This document shows, piece after piece, positions 1-9,390 of a stretch of 64,000 nt of DNA (position 1 is its first letter; every line of letters begins with the position of its first letter). Origin of the DNA: Grimontia sedimenti (GTDB lineage Bacteria > Pseudomonadota > Gammaproteobacteria > Enterobacterales > Vibrionaceae); NCBI RefSeq assembly GCF_011045095.1, contig NZ_JAALDL010000012.1:1-64000 (forward strand). Direction: 5' to 3'. Position numbers and translations under genes: made by a program. The notes below the pieces were generated by a model. The model was not told where the DNA came from. It saw only the letters and a list, made by a program, of their open reading frames with translations, and ran no database searches.

Positions 1-8
1 TCGCTCCA
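1..8 (+). tRNA. 3' end of a tRNA-Gly gene cut by the window edge
   Basis: The first eight bases are identical to the last eight bases (acceptor end plus CCA) of the three intact tRNA-Gly genes that follow, so a further copy probably lies just outside the window. Only the tail is visible. Confidence 0.6.
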
Positions 9-46
9 AAAATTTGAATGATCCGATTGATCGTCGGATGATCTAT

Positions 47-122
47 GCGACACTAGCTCAGCTGGTAGAGCGCAACCTTGCCAAGGTTGAGGTCACGAGT
101 TCGAACCTCGTGTGTCGCTCCA
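47..122 (+). tRNA. tRNA-Gly (anticodon GCC)
   Basis: A 76-base cloverleaf with a seven-pair acceptor stem (GCGACAC/GTGTCGC), discriminator T and an encoded CCA end. The anticodon loop is CTTGCCAAG with anticodon GCC, which reads the glycine codons GGC and GGU. It is identical to the copies at 308 and 468, so this is a multi-copy glycine tRNA operon like glyVXY of E. coli. Confidence 0.97.
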
Positions 123-143
123 AATTTTGATTTCCTTCGGGAA
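120..143 (+). repeat. 24-bp direct repeat, copy 1 (after an intact tRNA-Gly)
   Basis: Begins with the CCA end of the tRNA at 47-122 and continues through TTTTGATTTCCTTCGGGAA. The same 24 bases occur at 219-242 after the degenerate tRNA copy, suggesting that tRNA tail and spacer were duplicated together. Confidence 0.7.
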
Positions 144-151
144 AAACCACA

Positions 152-221
152 CGCAAGGAACCTTGCCAAGGTTGAGGTCACGCCTAAGCCTTGAAGATCG
201 GGAACCTCGTGTGCTGCTCCA
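152..221 (+). pseudogene. tRNA-Gly-derived remnant with an altered T-arm
   Basis: The anticodon arm (CCTTGCCAAGG), variable region (TTGAGGTCACG) and 3' end (GAACCTCGTGTG...GCTCCA) of tRNA-Gly can be recognised. The D-arm and 5' acceptor strand are missing, and 19 foreign bases (CCTAAGCCTTGAAGATCGG) replace the five-base AGTTC between the two T-arm halves. It cannot fold as a tRNA. A second remnant at 581-637 has a replacement of the same length in the same place. Confidence 0.7.
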
Positions 222-242
222 AATTTTGATTTCCTTCGGGAA
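219..242 (+). repeat. 24-bp direct repeat, copy 2 (after the tRNA remnant)
   Basis: Identical to 120-143. It follows the CCA end of the tRNA remnant, showing that tRNA tail plus spacer is the unit that was copied. Confidence 0.7.
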
Positions 243-307
243 GCGCAGAATAGGCTAAGCCTAACCTGCTAAAAACAAAAAATAATCCAACACTGTTGGA
301 ACAAAAA

Positions 308-383
308 GCGACACTAGCTCAGCTGGTAGAGCGCAACCTTGCCAAGGTTGAGGTCACGAGTTCGAACCTCGTGTGTCGCTCCA
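308..383 (+). tRNA. tRNA-Gly (anticodon GCC), second copy
   Basis: 76 bases identical to the copy at 47-122, including the GCC anticodon and encoded CCA. A perfect seven-pair inverted repeat (TCCAACA/TGTTGGA, 287-301) sits just upstream and could be a processing stem in the polycistronic transcript. Confidence 0.97.
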
Positions 384-467
384 AATTTTCTTTCGATAAG
401 AAAGCTCGAATGGCAAATTTAGCCGTTTGATTCAAATTTACCGAAGCATTTCGGACGCTCTTTGAAT

Positions 468-543
468 GCGACACTAGCTCAGCTGGTAGAGCGCAACCTT
501 GCCAAGGTTGAGGTCACGAGTTCGAACCTCGTGTGTCGCTCCA
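468..543 (+). tRNA. tRNA-Gly (anticodon GCC), third copy
   Basis: 76 bases identical to the copies at 47 and 308, with a full cloverleaf, anticodon GCC and encoded CCA. It is the last intact tRNA of the cluster; a degenerate remnant follows at 581-637. Confidence 0.97.
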
Positions 544-580
544 AACTTCCATTTGGAAGTGCGCTACAGCAGGTATCAAA

Positions 581-637
581 GCCAAGGTTGAGGTCACGTC
601 TTTTACCTTGAGAGCAGGAACCTCATGTATCGCTCCA
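581..637 (+). pseudogene. second tRNA-Gly-derived remnant
   Basis: Keeps GCCAAGGTTGAGGTCACG and the 3' part GAACCTC.TGT.TCGCTCCA of tRNA-Gly, separated by 19 bases (TCTTTTACCTTGAGAGCAG) in place of the normal five-base AGTTC. The 5' half of the tRNA is absent. The insert has the same length as in the remnant at 152-221 and shares its CCTTGA core, so both probably descend from one altered copy. Confidence 0.65.
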
Positions 638-844
638 AATTTCTTACAGAACATCATCTGTAAGCACCAACACTCCGCGTTGAATGCACCAGTTATTTTT
701 AGGGTGTAGCGGGTCGTTGTCTTTTAATGCTGTGAAGCATTATCTCCGGGCAAGGTCTAGCCCAAATACAATCTGAATGAGTTTTTTGCAGGAACGTGTC
801 TGCATCGCGCTTTGAGCACCTTTTTATCGTGTTTCTTAACAGAG

Positions 845-1132
845 TTATCCACAAAGTCTAGCTTGTGGGTAAAGCCGTTGATGAATATCAGAAGATGTGA
901 CGTTACTCAGAGTTATTTGTGCGGATGTTGATCGGTGGAAAACTGATCCCTGTGAATTGTTTTCATTGTAAGTCTATGTTTTTAATGGGATTAAAGTTTC
1001 GGTTTTCAATGTTTTCAAAAGATTATCCCCAGTTTCATCACCTTTCGTGACTTTCATCTGAGATTATTCACAGAGTGTGTTTAACTTTATCAGCATGCAC
1101 TGTTTTATAGCGTACTGAAAAGGTTTTCCACA
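845..1132. promoter_or_regulatory. Cluster of DnaA boxes, candidate datA-like DnaA-titration locus
   Basis: The gene-free stretch 650-1215 contains a perfect consensus DnaA box TTATCCACA (845-853). It also has near-consensus boxes: TTACCCACA on the minus strand (864-872), TTATCCCCA (1023-1031), TTATTCACA (1064-1072) and TTTTCCACA (1124-1132). In E. coli the datA locus, which binds DnaA and promotes DnaA-ATP hydrolysis, lies between the glyVXY tRNA genes and queG. Here the boxes lie between the same neighbours. I did not find a convincing IHF site. The function is inferred from box density and position. Confidence 0.6.
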
Positions 1133-1215
1133 TTTCGCAGAAGAAGTGAATCTATGTCTTGTTTTTGCATTAATTTTGAGCAGATAGGTGACTTTCCACT
1201 ACCGCACGATTGCGC

Positions 1216-2370
1216 TTAGGCATCCCTTGGTAGACCTTTCTGAACGATTCTGACTAACCTCTTGGTTGAGGAAGGCAGAACATCAACAGCATGTTCATTC
1301 CGGCGTTTAATCTGTTGTTCAAGCGCCCAATCAAGGTGCTGATCAAGCATAGCAGAGAATCCTTTGGCCGATTCCAAAAGTTCAATAATCTCTGGATCAT
1401 AAGGGGCATTTCCCATGGCCACAGAGAGGTTACGGCGCCATTTTTCGTGGCCTATACGGCGAATGGCCGAACCCTCAGTTTCTTTCAAAAATGTGGATTC
1501 ATCCCAGCTGAACAACGTTTTCAGAGGTTGTTGGACCAAGCTTTCTCGCCCATAAAAATCAGACTCGTTGGTTAACTCAGCTTCGCGGTTGTATGGACAA
1601 ACCAACTGGCAGTCATCACAGCCATAGATTCGGTTCCCCATCGCCTCGCGAAACTCTTCTGGGATTTCACCATCAAGTTCAATCGTGAGGTAAGAAATAC
1701 AACGTCTGGCATCGACAATGGTGTCGCCAACAATGGCATCTGTGGGGCAAGATGTAATACATGCTACGCACTTGCCACACTGGCTTTCTGTCGGCTCATC
1801 CACTGGTAAGGGCAGATCAATCAGCAGTTCACCCAGAAAAAACCAGGAACCGACGTCTTCACTGAGCAACAGCGAATGCTTGCCTGTCCAGCCAAGACCG
1901 GCCTTCTCTGCCAATGGGCGTTCCAGAACCGGGGCGGAATCGACAAAAGGTCGATAGCCGAATTTCCCAACTTCTTCTTCAATTCGCTGCCCTAATTTTT
2001 TCAGGCGGTAGCGGATGAGTTTGTGGTAGTCACGGCCAAGCGCATAACGACTGATATAGGCGAGAGAGGGAGTTTCCAATGTTTTGGCGAACCCGGCATC
2101 TGGCGGAAGGTAATTCATTCTGGCACTGATCACGCGGACTGTGCCTTCAACCAGTTCCTGAGGACGGGCGCGCATCATGCCATGGCGCGCCATCCAATCC
2201 ATTTCCCCGTGATAGCCATTATCGAGCCAGCGTTGCAACTGAGCTTCATGCTGACTGAGATCAACATCGGTGATCCCAATATGCTGAAATCCTAGTTCAT
2301 GTCCCCATTGCCTGATATTTTCAGCAAGTTGGGTAAAATTGATCGACGATGAAGATCGGGACTCAGACAT
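1216..2370 (-). CDS. queG: Epoxyqueuosine reductase QueG
   Basis: 384 residues, the usual length. QueG is a cobalamin-dependent iron-sulfur enzyme that reduces epoxyqueuosine to queuosine at the wobble position of GUN-anticodon tRNAs, the last step of queuosine synthesis. Two ferredoxin-like cysteine sets are visible in the middle of the protein: CGKCVACITSCP and CDDCQLVCP, which hold two [4Fe-4S] clusters. The gene starts at an ATG 23 bp from the divergent nnr start, the same head-to-head arrangement as in E. coli. It faces the tRNA-Gly cluster across the DnaA-box region. Confidence 0.96.
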   Translation of the reverse strand: MSESRSSSSINFTQLAENIRQWGHELGFQHIGITDVDLSQHEAQLQRWLDNGYHGEMDWMARHGMMRARPQELVEGTVRVISARMNYLPPDAGFAKTLETPSLAYISRYALGRDYHKLIRYRLKKLGQRIEEEVGKFGYRPFVDSAPVLERPLAEKAGLGWTGKHSLLLSEDVGSWFFLGELLIDLPLPVDEPTESQCGKCVACITSCPTDAIVGDTIVDARRCISYLTIELDGEIPEEFREAMGNRIYGCDDCQLVCPYNREAELTNESDFYGRESLVQQPLKTLFSWDESTFLKETEGSAIRRIGHEKWRRNLSVAMGNAPYDPEIIELLESAKGFSAMLDQHLDWALEQQIKRRNEHAVDVLPSSTKRLVRIVQKGLPRDA

Positions 2371-2393
2371 AAGATCAGCAAGGAAAAACTAAG

Positions 2394-3887
2394 ATGAGCG
2401 CAAGTCTACCACACTCGCTTTACCGATCGGATCAGGTCAGAGACGGAGAGCGCAAGATCGCAGCAGATCTTGGCGTAGAAATGTACAACCTAATGGAGCT
2501 CGCAGGCTGTGCTGTCTTTGAAACGATGAAAGATCGTTGGCCTGATGCTGAGTCGATCCTCGTATGTTGTGGTAGCGGTAATAACGGCGGTGATGGCTAT
2601 GTTATTGCGAGATTAGCTCTGGAAGCCAATATGTCGGTGACCCTCTGGTCGGCTGCCGACCCATCTAGTGCTAGCGGTGATGCGTTAAAAGCGCAGCAGA
2701 AGTTTGTGGCTGCTGGTGGCTTGATTGGGCAAGGTGCCTTTCCTGATGGTGATCATGATCTGATCGTTGATGCGCTATTTGGTACAGGGCTTAGCCGCGA
2801 TTTATCGGGCGCATGCCTGTTAGCAGTGAATGCTATCAATGCGATTAACTGCCCCAAGATCGCGGTGGATCTTCCCAGTGGCTTGGATGCGGATACCGGA
2901 CATGTTTGGGGTGGGGCCGTCATCGCAGATTGCACCGTCAGCTTCGTTGGGTTGAAGCAAGGCCTGTTTACCGGCAAAGCGCGTGATTATTGTGGTGACA
3001 TTCTTTATGACGGCTTGGGTATTGGTGAAGAGTTTGCTGCGCATATCCCTGCTTCGTCTACACTGCTGACGCTTACTCTTGCCAAGACACTGGAGCCACA
3101 ACGCCAAAATAGTGCACACAAAGGGCATGCTGGACGCGTCATTTGTATTGGTGGCCAAAAAGGAATGGGTGGGGCAATTATCCTCAGTGGTCAGGCGACA
3201 CTGCGAAGCGGCGCCGGCCTCGTCGCGGTGCTCACCGATGAAAGCCATATTCCGGCAGTGCTGGCCCGCCAGCCTGAACTGATGACACGTTGGTGGCTTG
3301 AAGATGATGGCATTGAAGCGTTAGAAGAAACGCTGCGATGGGCTGATGTGATTGCCATTGGTCCCGGTCTTGGCCAAAGCGAGTGGGCGAAGAAACTATT
3401 TGATGCCGCGGTGGCGTGTGGGATTCCCATGGTGGTGGATGCTGACGCACTGAATCTCTTGGCATTCTCCCCGATGCGCAGGGATAACTGGATTTTGACT
3501 CCACATCCTGGAGAGGCCGCAAATTTATTGAGTACTCACGTAACAGAAATTGAACGGGATCGTTTTTCTGCCGTCAAAGAGTTACATAAACGCTATGGTG
3601 GCGTAGTGGTGCTTAAAGGCGCAGGCACAATCGTTTATGATGGCAGCACTTTACAGATCATCGATGCAGGCAACCCTGGAATGGCCAGTGGCGGCATGGG
3701 GGATGTTCTGACCGGTGTGATTGCCGGATGCGTGGCACAGATGTCTTCGCTGTCGGAATCAGCCAGTTTTGGTGCCTACTTACATAGCTATGCAGCAGAT
3801 ATTGCTGCACAAGACGGTGAGCGTGGCCTGATCGCCAGTGATTTGCTCCCGCTTCTTGGCAACAACATAAAAACAGAATCGCGATAG
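2394..3887 (+). CDS. nnr: Bifunctional NAD(P)H-hydrate epimerase / ADP-dependent NAD(P)H-hydrate dehydratase
   Basis: 497 residues with two fused domains. The N-terminal part (about 1-220) is a YjeF_N epimerase with the motif [11 protein letters not shown]. The C-terminal part (about 230-495) is a ribokinase-like dehydratase with [20 protein letters not shown] and the [15 protein letters not shown] anion-hole region. Together they repair hydrated NADH and NADPH (NADHX/NADPHX). First gene of the nnr-tsaE-amiB-mutL-miaA-hfq-hflX-hflKC superoperon; tsaE follows 34 bp downstream. Confidence 0.95.
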   Translation: MSASLPHSLYRSDQVRDGERKIAADLGVEMYNLMELAGCAVFETMKDRWPDAESILVCCGSGNNGGDGYVIARLALEANMSVTLWSAADPSSASGDALKAQQKFVAAGGLIGQGAFPDGDHDLIVDALFGTGLSRDLSGACLLAVNAINAINCPKIAVDLPSGLDADTGHVWGGAVIADCTVSFVGLKQGLFTGKARDYCGDILYDGLGIGEEFAAHIPASSTLLTLTLAKTLEPQRQNSAHKGHAGRVICIGGQKGMGGAIILSGQATLRSGAGLVAVLTDESHIPAVLARQPELMTRWWLEDDGIEALEETLRWADVIAIGPGLGQSEWAKKLFDAAVACGIPMVVDADALNLLAFSPMRRDNWILTPHPGEAANLLSTHVTEIERDRFSAVKELHKRYGGVVVLKGAGTIVYDGSTLQIIDAGNPGMASGGMGDVLTGVIAGCVAQMSSLSESASFGAYLHSYAADIAAQDGERGLIASDLLPLLGNNIKTESR

Positions 3888-3921
3888 GGTAGCGCCTTAT
3901 CGCAGAAAAGCAGTGAGAAAC

Positions 3922-4389
3922 ATGACACAGACTTTAATGACTGAGCTTGCCGATGAGCAAGCAACAGTGGCCTTTGGTGCAGCTGTCGCAGCCGCCTGCG
4001 CGCAGCAAACAACCCTTTATCTTCATGGCGATCTGGGCGCAGGAAAAACCACTTTTTCTCGCGGATTCATCCAGTCTCTTGGCCATTCTGGCAACGTAAA
4101 GAGCCCGACTTATACTCTGGTTGAACCCTACCAACTGGTTAGCTGGCAAGTCTATCACTTTGATCTGTACCGATTGGCTGATCCCGAAGAGCTTGAATTC
4201 ATGGGGATACGGGATTACTTCACACCTGACGCACTTTGTTTGGTTGAATGGCCAGAAAAAGGCGAAGGTTTGTTGCCGCAACCTGATCTTGATATCACAC
4301 TGAAATATAACGATGAACAACGCACAGTGCAGGTTCAGGCCAATACGCCTGTTGGTGAAGCGTTGCTGGCAAAACTGGAGTGGAAATAA
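3922..4389 (+). CDS. tsaE: tRNA threonylcarbamoyladenosine biosynthesis ATPase TsaE
   Basis: 155 residues from the ATG at 3922; a GTG at 3913 would add three residues. The P-loop GDLGAGKTT is near residue 45, followed by [17 protein letters not shown] and CLVEWPEKG, all typical of TsaE (YjeE). With TsaB, TsaC and TsaD it makes the t6A37 modification in ANN-decoding tRNAs, providing the ATPase step. It lies between nnr and amiB; amiB starts five bases after the stop. Confidence 0.95.
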   Translation: MTQTLMTELADEQATVAFGAAVAAACAQQTTLYLHGDLGAGKTTFSRGFIQSLGHSGNVKSPTYTLVEPYQLVSWQVYHFDLYRLADPEELEFMGIRDYFTPDALCLVEWPEKGEGLLPQPDLDITLKYNDEQRTVQVQANTPVGEALLAKLEWK

Positions 4390-4393
4390 CGAT

Positions 4394-6103
4394 ATGCTTT
4401 GGCGGGGTGTGTTAGCAGGGTTGCTATGCTGGTTAGGTACACTTTCTCCTGTACTGGCTAATTCACTGGAAAATGTGCGGATCTGGCCTGCGCCGGATGA
4501 AACGCGCGTGGTGATGGATTTGGCCGATGAGCCTTCCTATACCTATTTTACCCTGACCAAACCGAATCGCCTGGTGGTAGATCTGAAAGACACGACCTTA
4601 GGGATGACATTGCCTAAAACGGTCAGCGACAGTAAAATTCTGACGAAAATCCGCAAGAGCAATCCGCCTGACAACAAAACATACCGTTTGGTCTTTGAAC
4701 TAAAGGATCAAAGTGTCCCGCGCCTGTTTCCTCTGGCACCCGGCGGTGAATATGGCCACCGTCTGGTGATTGATATTCCTCACGGAAAGAAAACTGTCGC
4801 GGTGAAATCTGCCAAGCCTGCTGCTCCAGCCGAAACCCAGACCGCACTGCCGTTTGGTACCGACGACATTATTATCGCTATTGACCCAGGCCACGGAGGA
4901 AACGATCCGGGTGCCGTGGGACCAAGACGTAAATACGAAAAGCACGTAACACTGGCTATTTCGCGCCAAGTCGCCGCCAAGATTAACGCGGTGCCGGGCA
5001 TGAAAGCAGTGCTGACGCGTAATGGTGATTACTTCGTCGATCTTAACAAGCGCTCGGATATTGCCCGCCGTAAGGGAGCGCATCTGTTGGTGTCTATTCA
5101 CGCTGATGGTTTCCACAAACCGCAGCCTCGCGGAGCGTCTGTATGGGTGCTGTCCCGTCGTCGCGCGAACAGTGAAATTGGTCGTTGGATTGAGAAGCAC
5201 GAAGAGCAATCGAACCTGTTAGGTGGTGGTGCGCTTCTGAATGACAACGAGGACGAATACCTGAGCCGTGCGGTGTTGGACTTACAGTTCAGTAACTCAC
5301 AGAAAGAGGGGTATGACGTTGCAGTTCGCGTGCTGAAAGAAATGGGTAAAGTGACCAAACTTCACAAATCCAGCCCGGAACACGCGAGTCTTGCTGTGCT
5401 GAAATCCCCAGATATTCCATCTCTGTTGGTTGAGGCGGGTTTTATCACCAACCCACAGGAAGAAAAGCTGTTGCTGAGCTCCAGCCACCAGAACAAGATT
5501 GCCAATGCTGTATATAAAGGTGTGTTGACCTATTTTGAGGATTTCCCGCCAGATGGCACCTTGATGGCTGCGCGTAAGAATGGCGTCAAACACAAAGTGA
5601 CGTCTGGTCAGTCTTTGTCAGTGATTGCGAGTAAATACGGCAGCTCAGTGTCGGCGATCAAAGCGGCAAATGGCTTGAAGTCCAATAACCTGAAAGTCGG
5701 TCAGGTTCTGACAGTGCCTGACGTCAACGTTGGGGCATTGACTAACGCCTCGAGACCTTCGTCTTCAGGTGCCAGTGCAAAACCCGCGTCACCTTCGGGT
5801 AAAACCGTGACTCACACCGTCAAACGTGGAGAGTTCTTGGGTAAAATCGCGCAGGAATATGATGTCAGTGTCGCCAGTATTCGCAGTGCCAATAAGCTGC
5901 GCTCAGATGAATTGGCGATAGGACAGAGACTGAAAATTGTGGGTGTCCAGCCCAAAGACAAGCAGCACAAAGTGCAACGCGGAGAGTATCTGGGTAAAAT
6001 CGCCAGCAATTATGGGGTGACGGTAGACAGTATCCGTCGTGCCAACAAGTTGCGTTCTGACGAGTTGGCGATCGGCCAGACCCTGATTATTCCCGGGAGT
6101 TAA
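4394..6103 (+). CDS. amiB: N-acetylmuramoyl-L-alanine amidase AmiB
   Basis: 569 residues. The ATG at 4394 gives a clear signal peptide ending at SPVLA, whereas a start at 4313 would bury it and overlap tsaE. Domains in order: AMIN (about 25-130), zinc Amidase_3 (about 155-380; [21 protein letters not shown] and [10 protein letters not shown] carry the zinc/catalytic residues), then three LysM repeats, each beginning like HxVxxGxxL and ending LxxGQxL. It cleaves septal peptidoglycan to separate daughter cells and is activated by EnvC/NlpD-type LytM factors in related bacteria. mutL starts two bases after its stop. Confidence 0.95.
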   Translation: MLWRGVLAGLLCWLGTLSPVLANSLENVRIWPAPDETRVVMDLADEPSYTYFTLTKPNRLVVDLKDTTLGMTLPKTVSDSKILTKIRKSNPPDNKTYRLVFELKDQSVPRLFPLAPGGEYGHRLVIDIPHGKKTVAVKSAKPAAPAETQTALPFGTDDIIIAIDPGHGGNDPGAVGPRRKYEKHVTLAISRQVAAKINAVPGMKAVLTRNGDYFVDLNKRSDIARRKGAHLLVSIHADGFHKPQPRGASVWVLSRRRANSEIGRWIEKHEEQSNLLGGGALLNDNEDEYLSRAVLDLQFSNSQKEGYDVAVRVLKEMGKVTKLHKSSPEHASLAVLKSPDIPSLLVEAGFITNPQEEKLLLSSSHQNKIANAVYKGVLTYFEDFPPDGTLMAARKNGVKHKVTSGQSLSVIASKYGSSVSAIKAANGLKSNNLKVGQVLTVPDVNVGALTNASRPSSSGASAKPASPSGKTVTHTVKRGEFLGKIAQEYDVSVASIRSANKLRSDELAIGQRLKIVGVQPKDKQHKVQRGEYLGKIASNYGVTVDSIRRANKLRSDELAIGQTLIIPGS

Positions 6104-6105
6104 GC

Positions 6106-7986
6106 ATGGCAATTCAAATCCTACCTGCACGTCTGGCAAACCAGATTGCGGCAGGCGAAGTGGTTGAAAGGCCTGCTTCTGTCGTTAAAGAGCTCGTTGA
6201 AAACAGCATTGATGCGGGGGCGACCCGCATTGATGTTGATATCGAAAAAGGCGGCAGCAAGCTTATCCGTATTCGAGACAATGGCTCAGGCATTGCCAAA
6301 GAAGAACTCGAATTGGCGCTCAGCCGTCACGCAACCTCCAAGATCTCCTGCCTTGATGACCTCGAAGCGATTATCAGTCTTGGGTTTCGTGGTGAGGCGC
6401 TGGCGAGTATCAGCTCGGTATCGCGACTCACCCTGACATCGAGAACAATCACTCAATCAGAAGCTTGGTCTGCCTATGCGGAAGGGCGTGATATGGCTGT
6501 TCAGGTTAAACCGGCGGCTCATCCAGTCGGCACGACGGTTGAAGTAGTGGATTTATTCTTTAATACACCAGCCCGCCGCAAGTTTCTCCGTACTGACAAA
6601 ACTGAATTCGGACATATTGATGAGCTTCTGAAGCGCATTGCGCTGAGCCGTTTCGATGTGGCCATTACCCTTCGTCACAACGGTACCATCGTGCGCCAGT
6701 ACCGCGCGGCATCGAATGATGTGCAGCGTGAAAAGCGACTGGCGGCTATTTGCGGTTCGCCGTTTGTAAAAAGCGCTGTGGCAGTGAGCCTTGAACATCA
6801 GGGTTTAACCCTTCATGGCTGGATTTGTACGCCGGAAGGTGCACGGGCCCAGAACGATATTCAGCACTGCTTCGTGAACCAGCGGATGATGAAAGACAAA
6901 CTCATCAATCACGCGATTCGACAGGGCTATGAAGCATCATTGCGTCCCGATCAATTCGCCGCTTACGTTCTTTACATTGACATCGACCCGCACCAGGTGG
7001 ATGTCAATGTTCATCCAGCCAAGCATGAAGTCCGTTTTCATCAGGCCCGCTTGGTGCATGACTTTATCTATCAGGCTGTAGCTGATGCCCTGATGCAAGT
7101 TGCGGCGGAACAAGCGCCTGCACTTGAGTTTGAACATCCACCAGTGAGTGATCTCAGCAGTGGGCAGAGTGCTACCCAACCTGAAATCACGCCTGATACC
7201 CCCGCATCTGAAACTCTCGAATCGTTGGAGCCTCAGGGGGCGGGAAATGCCTCATACTCAAACTACCCCGGTCAGACTGAATACACAGAATGGCGGCCAC
7301 AGTCGTCAGGGCAAAGTCCACGAGGTTCAAGCCTTAGCCAATCATCTGGTAGCGGCTCGCGCCGAGAGCAATATGGTGATAACGCCCCTTCAAAGCGTGA
7401 GCAAAAAGTGTATCAAGCACTCATGACAACGCCTGTTGTCCCAGCTGCGGATACGCAGGTAGCCGAAGCACCACCTGTCTTTACGCCTTCATCAGTGGTG
7501 CAAACACCGGTCTCCGTCGGGCATGCAGGAAATGGCTTAGGTAAGGCGTTGGCCGTGGTGTCGTCTAAGTATTTGTTGCTTCAACGCGCCGAGGGTATTG
7601 CCCTGCTGGATTTGGATGCGGCTTCTTACCTCGCCACGCTTGGACAATTCCATGCTGCGGCAGAGGGTGAAGGCTTGAAAGCGCAACCGCTTCTGATCCC
7701 CCAGGCGCTGCCCGCTTCGACGGAAGAATTGGCATTGATTGCGAAACATGAAAGTCTGCTTCAGCAATTTGGTATGCTTCTTCGTCAAAAGTCGCCAACC
7801 CAATTGATGGTGATGGCGGTTTGTCAGCCTTTACGCAATCATAACTTGCAGCAGCTCATTCCTTCGTTGATGACATTTCTTGCCGGCGAATCTGACACTT
7901 TGTCGGCTGAGTTGCTGGCAAACTGGTTTGCAGCTCAGGCGACGCAAAAACAGACGTCTATGGTTTATCACAAGCCGTTACACTGA
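6106..7986 (+). CDS. mutL: DNA mismatch repair protein MutL (C-terminus out of frame)
   Basis: The N-terminal GHKL ATPase is intact ([22 protein letters not shown] split motif, [23 protein letters not shown]), followed by a variable linker and the C-terminal dimerisation domain. The reading frame as given stops at 7986 after 626 residues. From a run of five A residues at 7946-7950 the natural C-terminus continues in the -1 frame ([20 protein letters not shown] and onward) to a TAA at 8093 overlapping the miaA start. One extra A restores a protein of about 662 residues. MutL links mismatch recognition by MutS to strand incision. A consensus error or a real mutation are both possible. Confidence 0.93.
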   Translation: MAIQILPARLANQIAAGEVVERPASVVKELVENSIDAGATRIDVDIEKGGSKLIRIRDNGSGIAKEELELALSRHATSKISCLDDLEAIISLGFRGEALASISSVSRLTLTSRTITQSEAWSAYAEGRDMAVQVKPAAHPVGTTVEVVDLFFNTPARRKFLRTDKTEFGHIDELLKRIALSRFDVAITLRHNGTIVRQYRAASNDVQREKRLAAICGSPFVKSAVAVSLEHQGLTLHGWICTPEGARAQNDIQHCFVNQRMMKDKLINHAIRQGYEASLRPDQFAAYVLYIDIDPHQVDVNVHPAKHEVRFHQARLVHDFIYQAVADALMQVAAEQAPALEFEHPPVSDLSSGQSATQPEITPDTPASETLESLEPQGAGNASYSNYPGQTEYTEWRPQSSGQSPRGSSLSQSSGSGSRREQYGDNAPSKREQKVYQALMTTPVVPAADTQVAEAPPVFTPSSVVQTPVSVGHAGNGLGKALAVVSSKYLLLQRAEGIALLDLDAASYLATLGQFHAAAEGEGLKAQPLLIPQALPASTEELALIAKHESLLQQFGMLLRQKSPTQLMVMAVCQPLRNHNLQQLIPSLMTFLAGESDTLSAELLANWFAAQATQKQTSMVYHKPLH

Positions 7987-8093
7987 TCACTGACTTAGAA
8001 AACTGCTGGCAGGAAAGGCTGGCAGCGCATTATTCAACGTTGTTGCGTCCGGTTGACGTAGCAGCGGCAATAGAAGCTTTTAAACATGACTAA
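7946..8093 (+). pseudogene. mutL: Displaced C-terminal tail of MutL in the -1 frame
   Basis: Read in the -1 frame, this stretch encodes the expected end of the MutL dimerisation domain, including [11 protein letters not shown] and a final [17 protein letters not shown]. Its stop codon (8091-8093) overlaps the miaA ATG at 8086, the compact junction expected for mutL-miaA. It is separated from the main frame only by the A-run at 7946-7950. Confidence 0.85.
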
Positions 8094-9012
8094 GCCATTG
8101 CCGAAGGCAATTTTTTTAATGGGGCCTACCGCGTCGGGTAAAACTGATCTGGCGATCGGCCTGAGAAAACAATTTCCTGTCGAGATCATCAGTGTCGACA
8201 GCGCCCTTATCTACAAAGAGATGGATATCGGCACCGCCAAACCAACTGCAGATGAATTGGCACTGGCTCCACACCGTTTGATCGACATCCTCGATCCGTC
8301 AGAAGCATACTCAGCGGCTGATTTCCGTGCTGATGCCTTGCGGGAAATGGAAGAGATTGTCGCAAAAGGGAGAATTCCCCTTTTGGTTGGTGGTACCATG
8401 CTTTACTTCAAAGCATTATTAGAAGGTTTGTCACCTTTGCCACCCGCGGATCCAGCGATTCGCGCTAAAATTGAACAGGAAGCAAAGGAACACGGCTGGC
8501 AGGCTTTGCATGATGAGTTATGCAACATTGACCCTGTCGCAGGTGCGAGGATCCACCCGAATGATCCTCAACGATTGTCGAGAGCGCTGGAAGTTTTTCG
8601 TATTTCGGGTAAAACTCTCACTGAGTTGACCGAAACCAAAGGTGAACCATTGCCATATGAGGTTCACCAATTTGCTATAGCCCCTAAGGAAAGGGGAGAA
8701 CTGCATCGCCGTATTGAACTGCGTTTCCAGAAAATGATGGAAGCGGGTTTCGAAGCGGAGGTACGCAAACTGTATGATCGTGGCGATCTGAATCCTGATA
8801 TGCCATCGATCCGCTGCGTTGGGTACCGACAGATGTGGGATTATTTGGCGGGTAGCTGTTCGCTTGACGATGCAGTTTATCGCGGTGTGTGCGCAACCCG
8901 TCAGTTAGCCAAACGTCAGATCACTTGGCTTCGCAGCTGGGACAATTTGACATGGCTTGATAGCGACGATGCCGAGCTATCGTTACAAACAGTCACAAAG
9001 TGTCTGACCTGA
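8086..9012 (+). CDS. miaA: tRNA dimethylallyltransferase MiaA
   Basis: 308 residues. The P-loop [11 protein letters not shown] lies near residue 12, then [27 protein letters not shown] and [10 protein letters not shown], all MiaA signatures. It transfers a dimethylallyl group to N6 of A37 in tRNAs reading UNN codons. Its ATG overlaps the restored end of mutL, which supports translational coupling. hfq follows after about 95 bp. Confidence 0.96.
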   Translation: MTKPLPKAIFLMGPTASGKTDLAIGLRKQFPVEIISVDSALIYKEMDIGTAKPTADELALAPHRLIDILDPSEAYSAADFRADALREMEEIVAKGRIPLLVGGTMLYFKALLEGLSPLPPADPAIRAKIEQEAKEHGWQALHDELCNIDPVAGARIHPNDPQRLSRALEVFRISGKTLTELTETKGEPLPYEVHQFAIAPKERGELHRRIELRFQKMMEAGFEAEVRKLYDRGDLNPDMPSIRCVGYRQMWDYLAGSCSLDDAVYRGVCATRQLAKRQITWLRSWDNLTWLDSDDAELSLQTVTKCLT

Positions 9013-9095
9013 TCTAGGAAGAGACAGGTATACTTTGGGTTGTTGTAAGCGGCATTGTTGATTTTATTGTTGCTAATACAACTACAAACCAATAA

Positions 9096-9364
<269 letters not shown>

Positions 9365-9390
9365 TAATCCTTTGGTAAGGAGTTGATCGC

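Noticed and set aside
4313-4393. Longer N-terminus for amiB
   Set aside because: It would overlap tsaE and place charged residues before the signal peptide; the ATG at 4394 starts a proper signal sequence.
7946-7950. Programmed -1 frameshift in mutL
   Set aside because: The A-run is short, no stimulatory hairpin is clear, and MutL in other bacteria is made in one frame. Kept only as a remote alternative to a lost A.
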